Counted from the first letter of the stretch, positions 27,247 through 36,187 are shown. The stretch is DNA of 64,000 bases from SZUA-584 sp040768905 (GCA_040768905.1 JAXGMA010000001.1:2232001-2296000), one strand, 5' to 3'. Numbers and translations are program-made. The notes: generated by a model from the letters alone, not told the origin.

Positions 27247-27402
27247 TTATCTGCAATTCTGATTGTTCTGTCTGTTGTTTTGGTTCTTCTGGTTCTGCCG
27301 GTTGTTTTGATTCTGCCGGTTGTTTTGGTTTCGCTTGTTTTCCTGGTTCTGGTTCTGTTTGTTATTTTGGTTGCAGTCGTTATTATTATTCTGACAATCC
27401 AT
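27247..27402 (-). CDS. 51-residue Asn/Gln-rich protein
   Basis: The ATG at 27400-27402 is preceded by AAAGGAG with ideal spacing, and a terminator follows the stop. The product starts MDCQNNNNDCNQNNKQNQ and ends NQNCR. About two thirds of its residues are Asn or Gln, in repeating NQNNRQ units, with cysteines at both ends and Arg/Lys in between. The composition is unlike any neighbour, and the gene is too short for usual gene calling. Similar tiny N/Q-rich proteins occur in other Clostridia, some linked to spores, but I cannot assign a role. The opposite strand gives a Val/Leu-rich frame that I treat as a shadow. Confidence 0.7.
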   Translation of the reverse strand: MDCQNNNNDCNQNNKQNQNQENKRNQNNRQNQNNRQNQKNQNNRQNNQNCR

Positions 27403-27502
27403 GATACACTCCTTTGTTGTTTTTCGATGCGTTTATTGTCCGCAAATCAAGGGCAACCTATTCATAATAAATGCGCAGCAATGGCTTAAAGGAGGAGTCA
27501 AT

Positions 27503-28672
27503 ATCATCATCATAAACGCAAAGATCTTGACAATGGCCAAAAGAAATTTTGATAGAGGCTGCATTCTTATCAAAAATAAAAAGATACAAAGAGTTTTTGA
27601 GCAAATTGATGCGGACAAGAACACAGAGGGCATCGTGTTGGATGCAAAAAACAATTGGGTCATGCCCGGACTTATAGAAGCACACTGCCATATGGGCATA
27701 TCAGAAGAGAAAACAGGTGATGCAGGCAATGACTGCAACGAAACATGCAAACCCATAACACCGCACCTTAAAGCTGTGGATGCCGTCAATCCGATGGATG
27801 CAGCTTTTCACAGTGCCATCAAAGCCGGGATCACATCTGCTATGATCGGACCGGGAAGTGCCAATGTCGTTGGCGGGCAGTTTGTTTTTATGAAGACAAA
27901 AGGCCGGAAAATTGATGATATGGTCGTACTTGAGCCTGCAGCCATGAAAGTGGCTTTCGGTGAAAACCCAAAAAACAACTATGGAAAAAACAATATGATG
28001 CCGTCAACCAGGATGACGATAGGGGCTATGCTGCGCGAAGAGCTTTGCGAAGCGAGTCAATATGCAATCAGAAAAAAAGAAGCCGAAAAAAACAACACAG
28101 ACTTTGAATATGATCATAAAATGGAAAGCTGGCTGCCGGTATTAAACAAAAGAATACCTTTAAAAGCGCATGTCCACAGGGCGGATGACATCTTAACAGC
28201 AATACGCATTGCAAAATTGTTTGATCTTGACCTGACGCTTGACCACTGTACCGAAGGGCATCTGATATGCGAGGAGATAAAAGCATCAGGTTATCCGGCA
28301 ATCGTTGGGCCGAACCTTGCATCAAGAAGCAAAATCGAAGTACAGTATATGGATTTTAAAACAGCCAGTCTTTTACATAAAGCCGGTATAGAAGTGGCCA
28401 TCACCACAGATCACCCAGTATCGCTGATCCAGTATCTTCCTGTTTGTGCGGGGCTTGCGGCCAAAGAAGGGCTTGGTGTTGAAGAAGGCTTAAAAGCGAT
28501 CACAATCAATGCAGCAAATATTTGCGGGGTGTCTTCGCGCGTGGGCAGTATTGAAACAGGCAAGGATGCGGATATCGCGGTGTTCGACGGCAACCCCATG
28601 AACACTTTTACCAACTGTTTGTGTACCATGATAGACGGCGAGATCGTTTACAAGGCAGATGGATTTTTCTGA
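27503..28672 (+). CDS. Amidohydrolase family protein (imidazolonepropionase-like), start codon uncertain
   Basis: The metal-dependent hydrolase shows the family's ligands: MPGLIEAHCHMGISEE (HxH), KAHVHRADDILTAIRIAK, LDHCTEGHLICEE, and the Asp in VAITTDHPVSLIQYL. A C-terminal composite domain (GSIETGKDADIAVFDGNPM) closes the fold. The reaction is unknown; such proteins cleave amide bonds in cyclic compounds. The normal N-terminus would be IIIINAKILTM. AAAGGAGG (27488-27495) stands seven bases before ATC (27503), and no ATG, GTG or TTG lies in frame at that place. An ATG at 27536 would cut off the first strand and has no site. The listed start follows the ribosome site. Confidence 0.85.
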   Translation: MIIINAKILTMAKRNFDRGCILIKNKKIQRVFEQIDADKNTEGIVLDAKNNWVMPGLIEAHCHMGISEEKTGDAGNDCNETCKPITPHLKAVDAVNPMDAAFHSAIKAGITSAMIGPGSANVVGGQFVFMKTKGRKIDDMVVLEPAAMKVAFGENPKNNYGKNNMMPSTRMTIGAMLREELCEASQYAIRKKEAEKNNTDFEYDHKMESWLPVLNKRIPLKAHVHRADDILTAIRIAKLFDLDLTLDHCTEGHLICEEIKASGYPAIVGPNLASRSKIEVQYMDFKTASLLHKAGIEVAITTDHPVSLIQYLPVCAGLAAKEGLGVEEGLKAITINAANICGVSSRVGSIETGKDADIAVFDGNPMNTFTNCLCTMIDGEIVYKADGFF

Positions 28673-28684
28673 TAAGCAAGCCCA

Positions 28685-29347
28685 TCAAAAAAGATTTTTG
28701 AGTTGCTCGATACTGTCGATCAGATAATCAGCACGCTCAAGTTCACACGCATAAGACGCGTATCCGTAACGCGCACCGACAGTCAGCATATTGTTTTGCC
28801 TGCCGGCCTCGATATCAAGCCCGCGGTCTCCGATCATTGCCTGATTTGAAGGAAACTTTTGCGCGATTTGTGCGAGTATGTCGGCTTTTCCGGCATATCC
28901 GAAGGTTTCAGAGCTGATCATCGCTTCAAAATACTGCCCGAGTGAAAACACCTGATCATGCAAACTTAAGTATTCTTGTGTGCAATGGCTGATGAGCACG
29001 AGCATATAGCCCCGGTTTTTGAGCGCCTGCAGTGTATCAGCAGCGCCGGGGTACAGGCGCGCGTTTGATTTGGCGGTGGCCGCCATATGTGCACTGATCA
29101 CGTCGGAAGCGGCTTGCCTTACGTGTTTTGGCAGATCCGGCCGAAACTGTTGCCACATCGTTTTTGGATCAAGCCCGATCCATGGCCTTATTTCGCAGTC
29201 CGGCCAGTCACGCTTTTGAGCCAAGCCCTGCCGGCAAAGATAGTCCTGCGCCTTGCGAAAAGCGGGCGCATAAAGGATCAGGCTTTCGTGGATACAGCCG
29301 TCATAGTCTAAAAAAAGCGTTTGTATATTTTTCAGTTTCTGCACCAA
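28685..29347 (-). CDS. HAD-superfamily hydrolase
   Basis: This 220-residue phosphatase-like protein has motif I FLDYDGCIHESL (DxD nucleophile pair), a cap domain, motif II MLVLISHC, a conserved Lys in GYAGKADILAQIA and motif III MIGDRGLDIEAGRQNNM. The substrate is not predictable. A TTG at 29345-29347 followed by GTG are the only nearby starts, and neither has a strong ribosome site. It converges on the amidohydrolase gene (12 bases apart) and lies downstream of ribH. Confidence 0.85.
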   Translation of the reverse strand: MVQKLKNIQTLFLDYDGCIHESLILYAPAFRKAQDYLCRQGLAQKRDWPDCEIRPWIGLDPKTMWQQFRPDLPKHVRQAASDVISAHMAATAKSNARLYPGAADTLQALKNRGYMLVLISHCTQEYLSLHDQVFSLGQYFEAMISSETFGYAGKADILAQIAQKFPSNQAMIGDRGLDIEAGRQNNMLTVGARYGYASYACELERADYLIDSIEQLKNLF

Positions 29348-29374
29348 AGCTTTATTTGAAAACGTCCGGCTTTA

Positions 29375-29842
29375 TTATAGCTGGCAGAGCAGGTTGCACA
29401 TTTCGATGGCGGTCAAAGCTGCGTCGAAGCCTTTGTTGCCCGCTTTGGTGCCCGCCCTCTCTATGGCCTGCTCAATATTGTCGGTCGTCAGCACACCGTA
29501 AACAACGGGAATGCCCGTTTGCAGCGAGACCAGCGCGATCCCCTTGCTCATCTCGCTTGCGACATAGTCAAAATGCGGCGTTGAGCCTCTGATCACGGCG
29601 CCTACGCATATCAGTGCATCGTACTTTCCGGATGTCGCCATTTTTTGTGCGGTGAGAGGTATTTCATAAGCGCCCGGAACCCACACGAGACTGATCTGCT
29701 GCGCATCCGCGCCGTGCCTTATAAGTCCGTCGATCGCGCCGCTCACAAGCTTACCGGAGATAAACTCATTAAAGCGGCCTGCGATGATCCCGATTTTTAA
29801 ACCCTTGGAGACAAGATCCCCTTGTATTGTGTTGACCGTCAT
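29375..29842 (-). CDS. ribH: 6,7-dimethyl-8-ribityllumazine synthase
   Basis: The next-to-last enzyme of riboflavin synthesis, 155 residues. It shows KIGIIAGRFNEFISGKL, LVWVPGAYEIPLTAQKM, LICVGAVIRGSTPHFDYVAS and NKGFDAALTAIEM. The ATG at 29840-29842 follows AAGGAG. It is the last gene of ribD-ribE-ribBA-ribH; its ATG lies four bases after the ribBA stop. Confidence 0.97.
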   Translation of the reverse strand: MTVNTIQGDLVSKGLKIGIIAGRFNEFISGKLVSGAIDGLIRHGADAQQISLVWVPGAYEIPLTAQKMATSGKYDALICVGAVIRGSTPHFDYVASEMSKGIALVSLQTGIPVVYGVLTTDNIEQAIERAGTKAGNKGFDAALTAIEMCNLLCQL

Positions 29843-29846
29843 TTTA

Positions 29847-31079
29847 TTATTCTCCTTTTTGGTTATTTTTTTGTTTGTCATCGGTTTTGGCGGAAAAAAG
29901 ATGCCCCATTTTTTCTTTTTTTGTGCAGATGTAAAAGTCGTTTTCTTTGTTTGTTTCTATCTCGATGGGCACTCTTTCGACCACTTCGAGGCCATAGCTT
30001 CCAAGCCCGATGATCTTATGCGGATTGTTGGTCAGCAGACGCATCTTTTTGACACCCAAATCGCTTAAGATCTGCGCCCCTATGCCGTATTCTCTTAAAT
30101 CCGGAGCAAAGCCCAAAAGTTCATTGGCTTCAACGGTGTCTTTGCCCTGGTCCTGCAGTTCATATGCCCTTATCTTATTGACCAGGCCGATCCCCCGGCC
30201 TTCCTGCCGCATGTACAATAAAATGCCTTTTCCTGTGCAGCCGATCTCGCGCATGGCCGCCGACAGCTGCTGGCCGCAGTCGCAGCGCAGCGAATGAAAA
30301 GCATCCCCCGTCAAACACTCGGAATGTACCCGCACAAGGACGGGTTCATCAGCATCGATTTTTCCCATCACAAGTGCCACATGGTGTTCGCCGGTGACGA
30401 TATTCTCATAAGCGATAAGATCGAATTCCCCGAACTGCGTAGGCAGTTTTGCCCGTGCAGACGCTGTGATTAGCTTTTCATTTCTTCTTCTGTATTGTAT
30501 CAGATCGGCAACGGTGACCATCTTGATACCATGTTCTTTACCGATCTTTGCAAGCTCGGGAACCCTTGCCATTGTGCCGTCGGCATTCATGATCTCGCAG
30601 ATGACACCGGCCGGATACAGCCCCGCGAGCCGCGCCAGATCGACCGCCGCTTCGGTATGCCCAAGCCTTTGGAGCACACCGCCGTTTCTTGCGATCAGCG
30701 GAAAAATGTGACCAGGCCTTGAAAAATCTTCGCCGTGTGCGTTTGGATCGACAAGCGCGCGTATGGTTTTTGACCGCTCGAATGCAGAAATGCCCGTTTT
30801 TGTGCTTTTATGGTCGACCGTGACGGTGAACGCTGTGCACATACTTTCCGTATTGCGCTGCACCATCAGCTGCAAATTAAGTTCCTGCGCCCTGGTTTGC
30901 GTCAGCGGCACGCAGACCATGCCCTTTGCGTAGGTAGCCATGAAGTTGATGGCTTCGGGCGTTGCCTTTTCAGCGGCCATGACAAGGTCGCCCTCGTTTT
31001 CCCTGTCCTCGTCATCCACCACGATGACCATTTTTCCGTTCCTGATATCATGAATCGCTTCTTCGATCGTGTTGAACAT
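29847..31079 (-). CDS. ribBA: Bifunctional 3,4-dihydroxy-2-butanone-4-phosphate synthase / GTP cyclohydrolase II
   Basis: The 410-residue fusion makes both early riboflavin precursors. The N-terminal RibB domain has VVDDEDRENEGDLVMAAE and the conserved HTEAAVDLARLAGL. The C-terminal RibA domain has the zinc-binding RVHSECLTGDAFHSLRCDCG and LLYMRQEGRGIGLVNKIRAY. It is the third gene of the riboflavin operon, 22 bases after ribE. Confidence 0.97.
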   Translation of the reverse strand: MFNTIEEAIHDIRNGKMVIVVDDEDRENEGDLVMAAEKATPEAINFMATYAKGMVCVPLTQTRAQELNLQLMVQRNTESMCTAFTVTVDHKSTKTGISAFERSKTIRALVDPNAHGEDFSRPGHIFPLIARNGGVLQRLGHTEAAVDLARLAGLYPAGVICEIMNADGTMARVPELAKIGKEHGIKMVTVADLIQYRRRNEKLITASARAKLPTQFGEFDLIAYENIVTGEHHVALVMGKIDADEPVLVRVHSECLTGDAFHSLRCDCGQQLSAAMREIGCTGKGILLYMRQEGRGIGLVNKIRAYELQDQGKDTVEANELLGFAPDLREYGIGAQILSDLGVKKMRLLTNNPHKIIGLGSYGLEVVERVPIEIETNKENDFYICTKKEKMGHLFSAKTDDKQKNNQKGE

Positions 31080-31101
31080 AGGGGTCTCCTTTTTGCGCCT
31101 T

Positions 31102-31755
31102 TTATAGAAAGCCGTTTTCTTTGAGAAAGTCTTCCGTCACGCGGCTTTTGCTTGTTTGTTCACTGTGCTCAAAGGACATCAGCTTTTCGACGTATTTGCC
31201 GATCATGTCGGTTTCGATATTGACAAGGTCACCGGCCTTTCTGATGCCGAGCGTTGTGGTTTTTGCGGTGTGCGGGATCAGCGAGACTGCGAAAGACTGG
31301 CTGCTGGCCCGGGCAACCGTCAGGCTGACGCCGTCAAGCGTGACTGATCCTTTTTCGATGATGTATTTGAGTATGCTGCCGTCTGCCTGCAAAGTCAGCC
31401 AAATGGCGTTGCTTTCTTCAGTGCGCGCAGCAATCGTGCCGACACCGTCGATATGGCCGCTGACCAGATGTCCGCCGAGCCGGTCGCTCAAACGCAGAGC
31501 ACGCTCCAAGTTGACCGGATCAGAGACGCGAAGCTGATGCAGCGCAGTGCGCCGCATGGTTTCAGGCATCACATCGGCAGAAAATCCGTCGCTAGTTTTT
31601 TCTGTCACGGTAAGGCAGATCCCGTTCACCGCGATGCTGTCGCCCGTATATGCATCTTCAAGGACGCGGCGGCAGCCGATCTTTAAACGAAAAAAAGCGG
31701 TGCCCCGTGTGACCTGCCTTATGATTCCCTTTTCTTCTGTGATTCCAGTAAACAT
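31102..31755 (-). CDS. ribE: Riboflavin synthase alpha subunit
   Basis: This enzyme dismutates two lumazines to riboflavin. The 217-residue protein has two lumazine-binding repeats: MFTGITEEKGIIRQV...GDSIAVNGICLTV and LVSGHIDGVGTI...KGSVTLDGVSLTV. The start ATG at 31753-31755 is preceded by AAGGAGG and lies inside the end of ribD, a 37-base overlap in a different frame. The gene is often called ribE in Bacillus and ribC in E. coli. Confidence 0.96.
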   Translation of the reverse strand: MFTGITEEKGIIRQVTRGTAFFRLKIGCRRVLEDAYTGDSIAVNGICLTVTEKTSDGFSADVMPETMRRTALHQLRVSDPVNLERALRLSDRLGGHLVSGHIDGVGTIAARTEESNAIWLTLQADGSILKYIIEKGSVTLDGVSLTVARASSQSFAVSLIPHTAKTTTLGIRKAGDLVNIETDMIGKYVEKLMSFEHSEQTSKSRVTEDFLKENGFL

Positions 31756-32855
31756 AGGCCTCCTTTCAGATACGCCTCGATCAGAATATCCTCCCCCGAT
31801 GCACAAAACTGCATACCGGAAACACTGATGGCATCCCGCATCAAGGCGATCCCTTCGCCTTCAACGGGTGTCGGCGCATCTTTGCCGCCGATGATCTTGG
31901 GCGCTATAAAAAGCATGATTTTATCAACGATGCCCGCCTCAAGCGCGGCTGCGCAAAGCCCTCCGCCCCCTTCAAGCAATACGCTGTCGATCTCTAATGT
32001 ATGCAAGGCCTCCATGAGCGCACGCAGATCAACATGACCGTCAGGGGTTTGTGTTTTGATGATCTTAACCCCTTTTTTTAAGAAAGAGTCTTCCTTTTTC
32101 GGATCGATGCGCTCAGTCGTTGCCAATATTACTTTGGCACTTGAGCCGCCTGCGATCGCCCTGCAGCCGGCCGGCACGATGCCGCGGCTGTCTATGATGA
32201 TGCGCACGGGATCTCTGCCTTGCCCCGAAGCGAGCCTTACGGTCAGCGCGGGGTCATCTGTGCATATCGTTTTGCTGCCCGCCATGATGGCAGCGGCGCG
32301 CTGGCGCAGCCAATGTACGCTTTGCCTTGAGGCTTCGCACGAGATCCACTTTGAGTCGCCGGAAAACGAAGCGATCTTGCCGTCAAGCGTCATCGCTGCT
32401 TTCATGATCACATACGGGGTGTTTTCCGTGATGTATTTGATGAAAATTTCATTGAGTTTTTTTGCCTGTGCTTCAAGCACGCCTGTGACAACGTTGATCC
32501 CTGCCTGCCGGAGCATCCTGATCCCGCGTCCGGCTACCTTTGGGTTTGGGTCGGCCATCGCGATGACGACCTCACGGATACCTTTTTTGATAATAGCCTC
32601 GGCGCAGGGCGGCGTCCGCCCGAAATGGGAACACGGTTCTAAATTGACATATAGCGTTGCGCCGTGCACGTCAAAGTTTGCCCTGCGAAGCGCGTCCGCC
32701 TCGGCGTGGTCGCCGCCGCATTGTTTATGAAAACCTTCGGCGATGATGATATTGTTTTTGACGATCACGGCTCCGACCAGAGGGTTGGGGTTGGTATAAC
32801 CACAACCGCCTTCCGCCAGCTTGAGCGCCCGCCTCATATAAAATTCGTGATTCAT
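31719..32855 (-). CDS. ribD: Bifunctional pyrimidine deaminase / reductase
   Basis: The 378-residue protein has the deaminase domain first (GCGYTNPNPLVGAVIV, GGDHAEADAL, zinc site PCSHFGRTPPCAEA), then the NADPH reductase domain (VIMKAAMTLDGKIAS, DSVLLEGGGGLCAAAL). It deaminates and reduces the ribosylamino-pyrimidine made by GTP cyclohydrolase II. The ATG at 32855 (MNHEFYMRRAL) was chosen by family alignment; an ATG five codons earlier is also possible, as no strong ribosome site separates them. It is the first gene behind the FMN riboswitch. Confidence 0.95.
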   Translation of the reverse strand: MNHEFYMRRALKLAEGGCGYTNPNPLVGAVIVKNNIIIAEGFHKQCGGDHAEADALRRANFDVHGATLYVNLEPCSHFGRTPPCAEAIIKKGIREVVIAMADPNPKVAGRGIRMLRQAGINVVTGVLEAQAKKLNEIFIKYITENTPYVIMKAAMTLDGKIASFSGDSKWISCEASRQSVHWLRQRAAAIMAGSKTICTDDPALTVRLASGQGRDPVRIIIDSRGIVPAGCRAIAGGSSAKVILATTERIDPKKEDSFLKKGVKIIKTQTPDGHVDLRALMEALHTLEIDSVLLEGGGGLCAAALEAGIVDKIMLFIAPKIIGGKDAPTPVEGEGIALMRDAISVSGMQFCASGEDILIEAYLKGGLCLLESQKKRES

Positions 32856-32912
32856 TTGCCCGTTTCCCATTTCTTTTTGTTATGCCGCTGCATGGCACCT
32901 AAAACGCGGCAA

Positions 32913-32947
32913 ACAAAAAACCCCTGAAACAACTGTGCTTCAGGGAT
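32913..32947 (-). terminator. Riboswitch-controlled terminator of the rib operon
   Basis: On the minus strand, CCCTGAA, a loop and TTCAGGG are followed by GTTTTTTG. The 5' arm extends to ATCCCTGAAG, which can instead pair with CTTCAGGGAT at the start of the aptamer; see the riboswitch entry. Confidence 0.88.
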
Positions 32948-32974
32948 AACATCTCGTATAAATATACAAGGCTG

Positions 32975-33085
32975 CTGTTCTTCTCTCATCCAGACTATAC
33001 TGTCGGCTCCGGAATCTGACCGGATCTGCCATCAATGGCTCGCGGGCTATACCGCCGGTAAGGAATCTCACCTATCCCTGAAGAA
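32975..33085 (-). promoter_or_regulatory. FMN riboswitch (RFN element)
   Basis: The minus strand carries the RFN core: AGGGATAGGTGAGATTCC, then ACCGGCGGTATAGCCCGCGA, GATCCGGTCAGATTCCGG and GCCGACAGTATAGTCTGGAT. Outer stem P1 is TTCTTC with GAAGAA. When FMN is bound, P1 forms and the downstream terminator can fold. Without FMN, CTTCAGGGAT at the 5' side of P1 can pair with ATCCCTGAAG of the terminator, an antiterminator. The mechanism is inferred from these complementarities. Confidence 0.96.
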
Positions 33086-33207
33086 TAAATATTCAGTTTA
33101 TACAATAAGCAAAGCGCTTTTGCCTGCTGGTAATATAACACGGCAGTTTTTCAATGTCAATGCTGAAGCCGGTTCTTCTATATCGAAAAGCGGCGCCCTT
33201 GGGAAAA

Positions 33208-33702
33208 TCAACGCCCGAACAGCTGTTTTTTGTGTTTGTTCAATAGAAAAAACAACGGCATACCGAGCGCGTAGCACGCAAGAGCCTGTCCCGCGCCCAC
33301 ATACAGCATGGGCACCCAAAGCGGCATTTCGGTGAAATAGAAAAAGTGCAGCAGCGCGCCGATGGCTACCGCATTGACCAGCACCGAAGGCAAAGGCAAA
33401 AGCCACTTGTTTTTGATGAAATAGGTGATCGTTGCCGCGGCAAGCGTTGCGAGTGAGCCGAAAATAACATCGACCACACCGAGAAAACTAAAGATATTGG
33501 CAACAGCGCAGCCGATAAACAGGCCGGGGATCGCCGCCGGCGTGAAAAAAGGCAGCACACAGAGCGCTTCTGAAACGCGCAGCTGCAGCATGCCCAGCTG
33601 GCCAAAACTTAAGGGCTCGATGGCCATCGTGAGTACAAAATACAGCGCCGCTATGATGCCGGCCTCGGCCATGAACCGTATGGAAAAAGTCTTTGTGTTC
33701 AT
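33208..33702 (-). CDS. queT: QueT-type queuosine precursor transporter (ECF S component)
   Basis: The 164-residue membrane protein has about five helices and the QueT pattern: AALYFVLTMAIEPLSFGQLG, LQLRVSEALCVLPFFTP and GLFIGCAVANIFSFLG. Family members work with the shared ECF energising module to import a queuine or preQ1 precursor. The ATG lies four bases after the leuS stop, so it is probably co-transcribed with leuS. A queG-like gene lies about 9 kb away. No preQ1 riboswitch is seen. Confidence 0.85.
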   Translation of the reverse strand: MNTKTFSIRFMAEAGIIAALYFVLTMAIEPLSFGQLGMLQLRVSEALCVLPFFTPAAIPGLFIGCAVANIFSFLGVVDVIFGSLATLAAATITYFIKNKWLLPLPSVLVNAVAIGALLHFFYFTEMPLWVPMLYVGAGQALACYALGMPLFFLLNKHKKQLFGR

Positions 33703-33705
33703 GAG

Positions 33706-36123
33706 TCAGCCCACCACGACGTTGGCGATGCGACCCGGCACGATGATCAGCTTGCGCACAGGTTTGCCTTCAAAGAAAGACTTAAGCTCAGCGCTTTCCA
33801 TGATCTGCTTTTCGATATCTTCTTTGGTCGCGTCCGCGGCCACATGGAACCGAGCGCGTACTTTGCCGTTGACCTGCAAAGGCATTTCAATGGTGTCAAG
33901 AACAAGAGCGGTTTCGTCGCATTCGGGATACGGCGCATTAAAGACTGAATAGTCATGTCCAAGTGTTTCCCAAAGCTCTTCTGCGAAATGCGGGGCGAAC
34001 GGGGCGATCAGCCGCAAAAGCACGGATGCGGCATCGGTGCAGATGTTTTTGTCGGGTGCGGCATCCAGGTATTTGATGAGCGCGTTGACAAACTCCATGA
34101 GCCGCGCGATCGCCGTGTTGAACGAAAACACCTCGATGTCGGCGCGCATATGCTGCACAGCGTAATTCTGCGCGTAAAGTATCTGTTTTCTGCCGTCATC
34201 ACTTGAGGTTTCCACATCTTTGAGGCGCAGCACCGTGCGCTCGACGCGCTCTAAGAACTTATGTATCGAGCGGATGCCATCCTCGTTCCAGGGGCCGCCT
34301 TCTATATAGGAGAACCCGAAACCAAGGTACATGCGCAGCGCATCGCTGCCGTACTGTTTGATGTAGGCATCGGGAGAGATCACGTTGCCGCGGGATTTGC
34401 TCATGCGGGCGCCGTCCGGGCCTAAGATCACGCCCTGGTGCACCAGCGATGTGAAGGGCTCTTCGAAATCACAATAGCCCAAGTCATGCAGGGCCATTGT
34501 GAAAAAGCGTGCGTATAAAAGGTGCATGCACGCGTGTTCCGCGCCGCCCACGTATTTGTCGACAGGCAGCATTTTATTGATCCACGCGGTATCAAACGGG
34601 GCTTTATCATTGCGGTTGTCCGGATAGCGCAGGAAATACCACGACGAACACACGAACGTATCCATGGTGTCCGCATCGCGCCGCGCTGCTCCGCCGCACT
34701 TCGGGCACTTCGCGTGCATGAACGACTCGGATTTGAGCAGCGGAGATGTGCCGTCCGGCGTGAAATCCACATCGTAAGGCAGCGTCACCGGCAGATCGTC
34801 CTCGGGGACGGGCACTTCGCCGCATTTATCACAGTAAACGATGGGGATCGGCGTGCCCCAGTAACGCTGACGCGATATCAGCCAGTCCCTCAGCCTGTAA
34901 TTGATCTTAAAATCAGCATTGCCCTGTTGTTTAAGCTTTTCGATCACAGCCTTTTTGCCTTCCTCAGCAGGTAGGCCAGAGAGATCTTCGCTGTTGACCA
35001 TCACGCCGTAGCCGGTGTAGGGCAGTGTGTCGTCCTCACCCGCATGGCCTTTGATGACACGTTCGATGGGCAGGCCGTATTTTTGGGCGAACTCAAAATC
35101 GCGCTCGTCATGCCCGGGCACTGCCATGACTGCACCTGTGCCGTAGGTGGCGAGCACATAGTCAGCCGCAAAGACGGGTATGCGCCGGCCGTTGACAGGG
35201 TTTATGGCGTAAGCGCCGGTGAACACGCCTGTTTTTTCACGTGCTGCAGAAAGCCTGTCAATTTCGCTGACACGCGCGGCTTTGGCGATATAATCTTCAA
35301 CGGTTTTTAAGTGTTCTTTTGTCGTGATTTTGAGCGTGAGCGGATGTTCGGGCGCAAAAACGGCATAGGTGCAGCCGTAAAGCGTATCGGCGCGCGTTGT
35401 GAAAACGCTGAATGTCTCCCCGGATTCGAGCGTAAACGTGATTTCGCCGCCCACGGATTTTCCTATCCAGTTGCGCTGCATCATCTTTGTTTTTTCGGGC
35501 CAGTCGAGCTTCTCTAAGTTTTGGAGCAGCCTTTCCGCGTAATCGGTGATTTTGAAAAACCACTGCGTTAAGTTTTTGCGTATGACCGGCGTGTGGCAAC
35601 GCTCGCAGCCGCCGTCTGTGACCTGTTCGTTAGCCAGCACGGTGTTGCAGCAGTCGCACCAGTTGACGGGCGCTTCCTTGCGGTACGAAAGGCCGCTTTT
35701 GTAAAGCTGCAAAAAGCACCACTGCGTCCATCTGTAATAATCGGGCAAACATGTTTTGATCTCATAATCCCAGTCAAACATCGCACCCATCTCTTTTAAT
35801 TGTTTTTCCATGGTGTCGATGTTGGTGAGCGTCGAATCCTCGGGATGGATGCCGGTTTTGATGGCGTAGTTTTCAGCGGGCAGCCCGAAGGCGTCAAATC
35901 CCATGGGCTGGAAAACTTCAAAGCCTCTCATACGCATGTAACGCGCATAGGTGTCAGAAAGGCCGTAATTGTACCAATGCCCGAGATGAAGCCGGGCGCC
36001 TGAAGGGTATGAAAACATCTCAAGAATGTATTTCTTTTTGTGGGCGCGGCTTTTATCGAATCGGTAAAGCCCCGACTCCTCCCATTTTTTCCGCCATTTT
36101 TTTTCCGCCTGAATCAAGTCCAT
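33706..36123 (-). CDS. leuS: Leucyl-tRNA synthetase
   Basis: This class I synthetase has 805 residues, normal for bacterial LeuRS. It shows the HIGH-type motif GARLHLGHWYNYGLSDTYAR, an editing (CP1) domain with TYGTGAVMAVPGHDERDFEF, a zinc-ribbon-like CDKCGEVP/CPKCGG, and KMSKS in the form DGARMSKSRGNVISP. The ATG at 36121-36123 has GGGAG seven bases upstream. The 64 bases before it hold no room for a T-box, so it is probably expressed from upstream with ispDF and rqcP. Confidence 0.97.
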   Translation of the reverse strand: MDLIQAEKKWRKKWEESGLYRFDKSRAHKKKYILEMFSYPSGARLHLGHWYNYGLSDTYARYMRMRGFEVFQPMGFDAFGLPAENYAIKTGIHPEDSTLTNIDTMEKQLKEMGAMFDWDYEIKTCLPDYYRWTQWCFLQLYKSGLSYRKEAPVNWCDCCNTVLANEQVTDGGCERCHTPVIRKNLTQWFFKITDYAERLLQNLEKLDWPEKTKMMQRNWIGKSVGGEITFTLESGETFSVFTTRADTLYGCTYAVFAPEHPLTLKITTKEHLKTVEDYIAKAARVSEIDRLSAAREKTGVFTGAYAINPVNGRRIPVFAADYVLATYGTGAVMAVPGHDERDFEFAQKYGLPIERVIKGHAGEDDTLPYTGYGVMVNSEDLSGLPAEEGKKAVIEKLKQQGNADFKINYRLRDWLISRQRYWGTPIPIVYCDKCGEVPVPEDDLPVTLPYDVDFTPDGTSPLLKSESFMHAKCPKCGGAARRDADTMDTFVCSSWYFLRYPDNRNDKAPFDTAWINKMLPVDKYVGGAEHACMHLLYARFFTMALHDLGYCDFEEPFTSLVHQGVILGPDGARMSKSRGNVISPDAYIKQYGSDALRMYLGFGFSYIEGGPWNEDGIRSIHKFLERVERTVLRLKDVETSSDDGRKQILYAQNYAVQHMRADIEVFSFNTAIARLMEFVNALIKYLDAAPDKNICTDAASVLLRLIAPFAPHFAEELWETLGHDYSVFNAPYPECDETALVLDTIEMPLQVNGKVRARFHVAADATKEDIEKQIMESAELKSFFEGKPVRKLIIVPGRIANVVVG

Positions 36124-36187
36124 CTGTTTACTCCCTGCTGTTGATGCGTCATCATTATGATATAGAAATACCAAAAAAGCAAGCGCG

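Noticed and set aside
27241..27400. The GTT/CTG-rich tract as a CRISPR or microsatellite repeat
   Set aside because: The units are irregular and keep a codon frame; no evenly spaced spacers are present.
27034..27489. Plus-strand frame rich in Val and Leu (151 codons)
   Set aside because: It is the antisense of the Asn/Gln-rich gene. The minus strand has the good ribosome site and terminator; the hydrophobic run is only the reverse reading of AAC/CAG codons.
36124..36187. A T-box leader before leuS
   Set aside because: Only 64 bases separate leuS from ispDF, with no T-box core or terminator.
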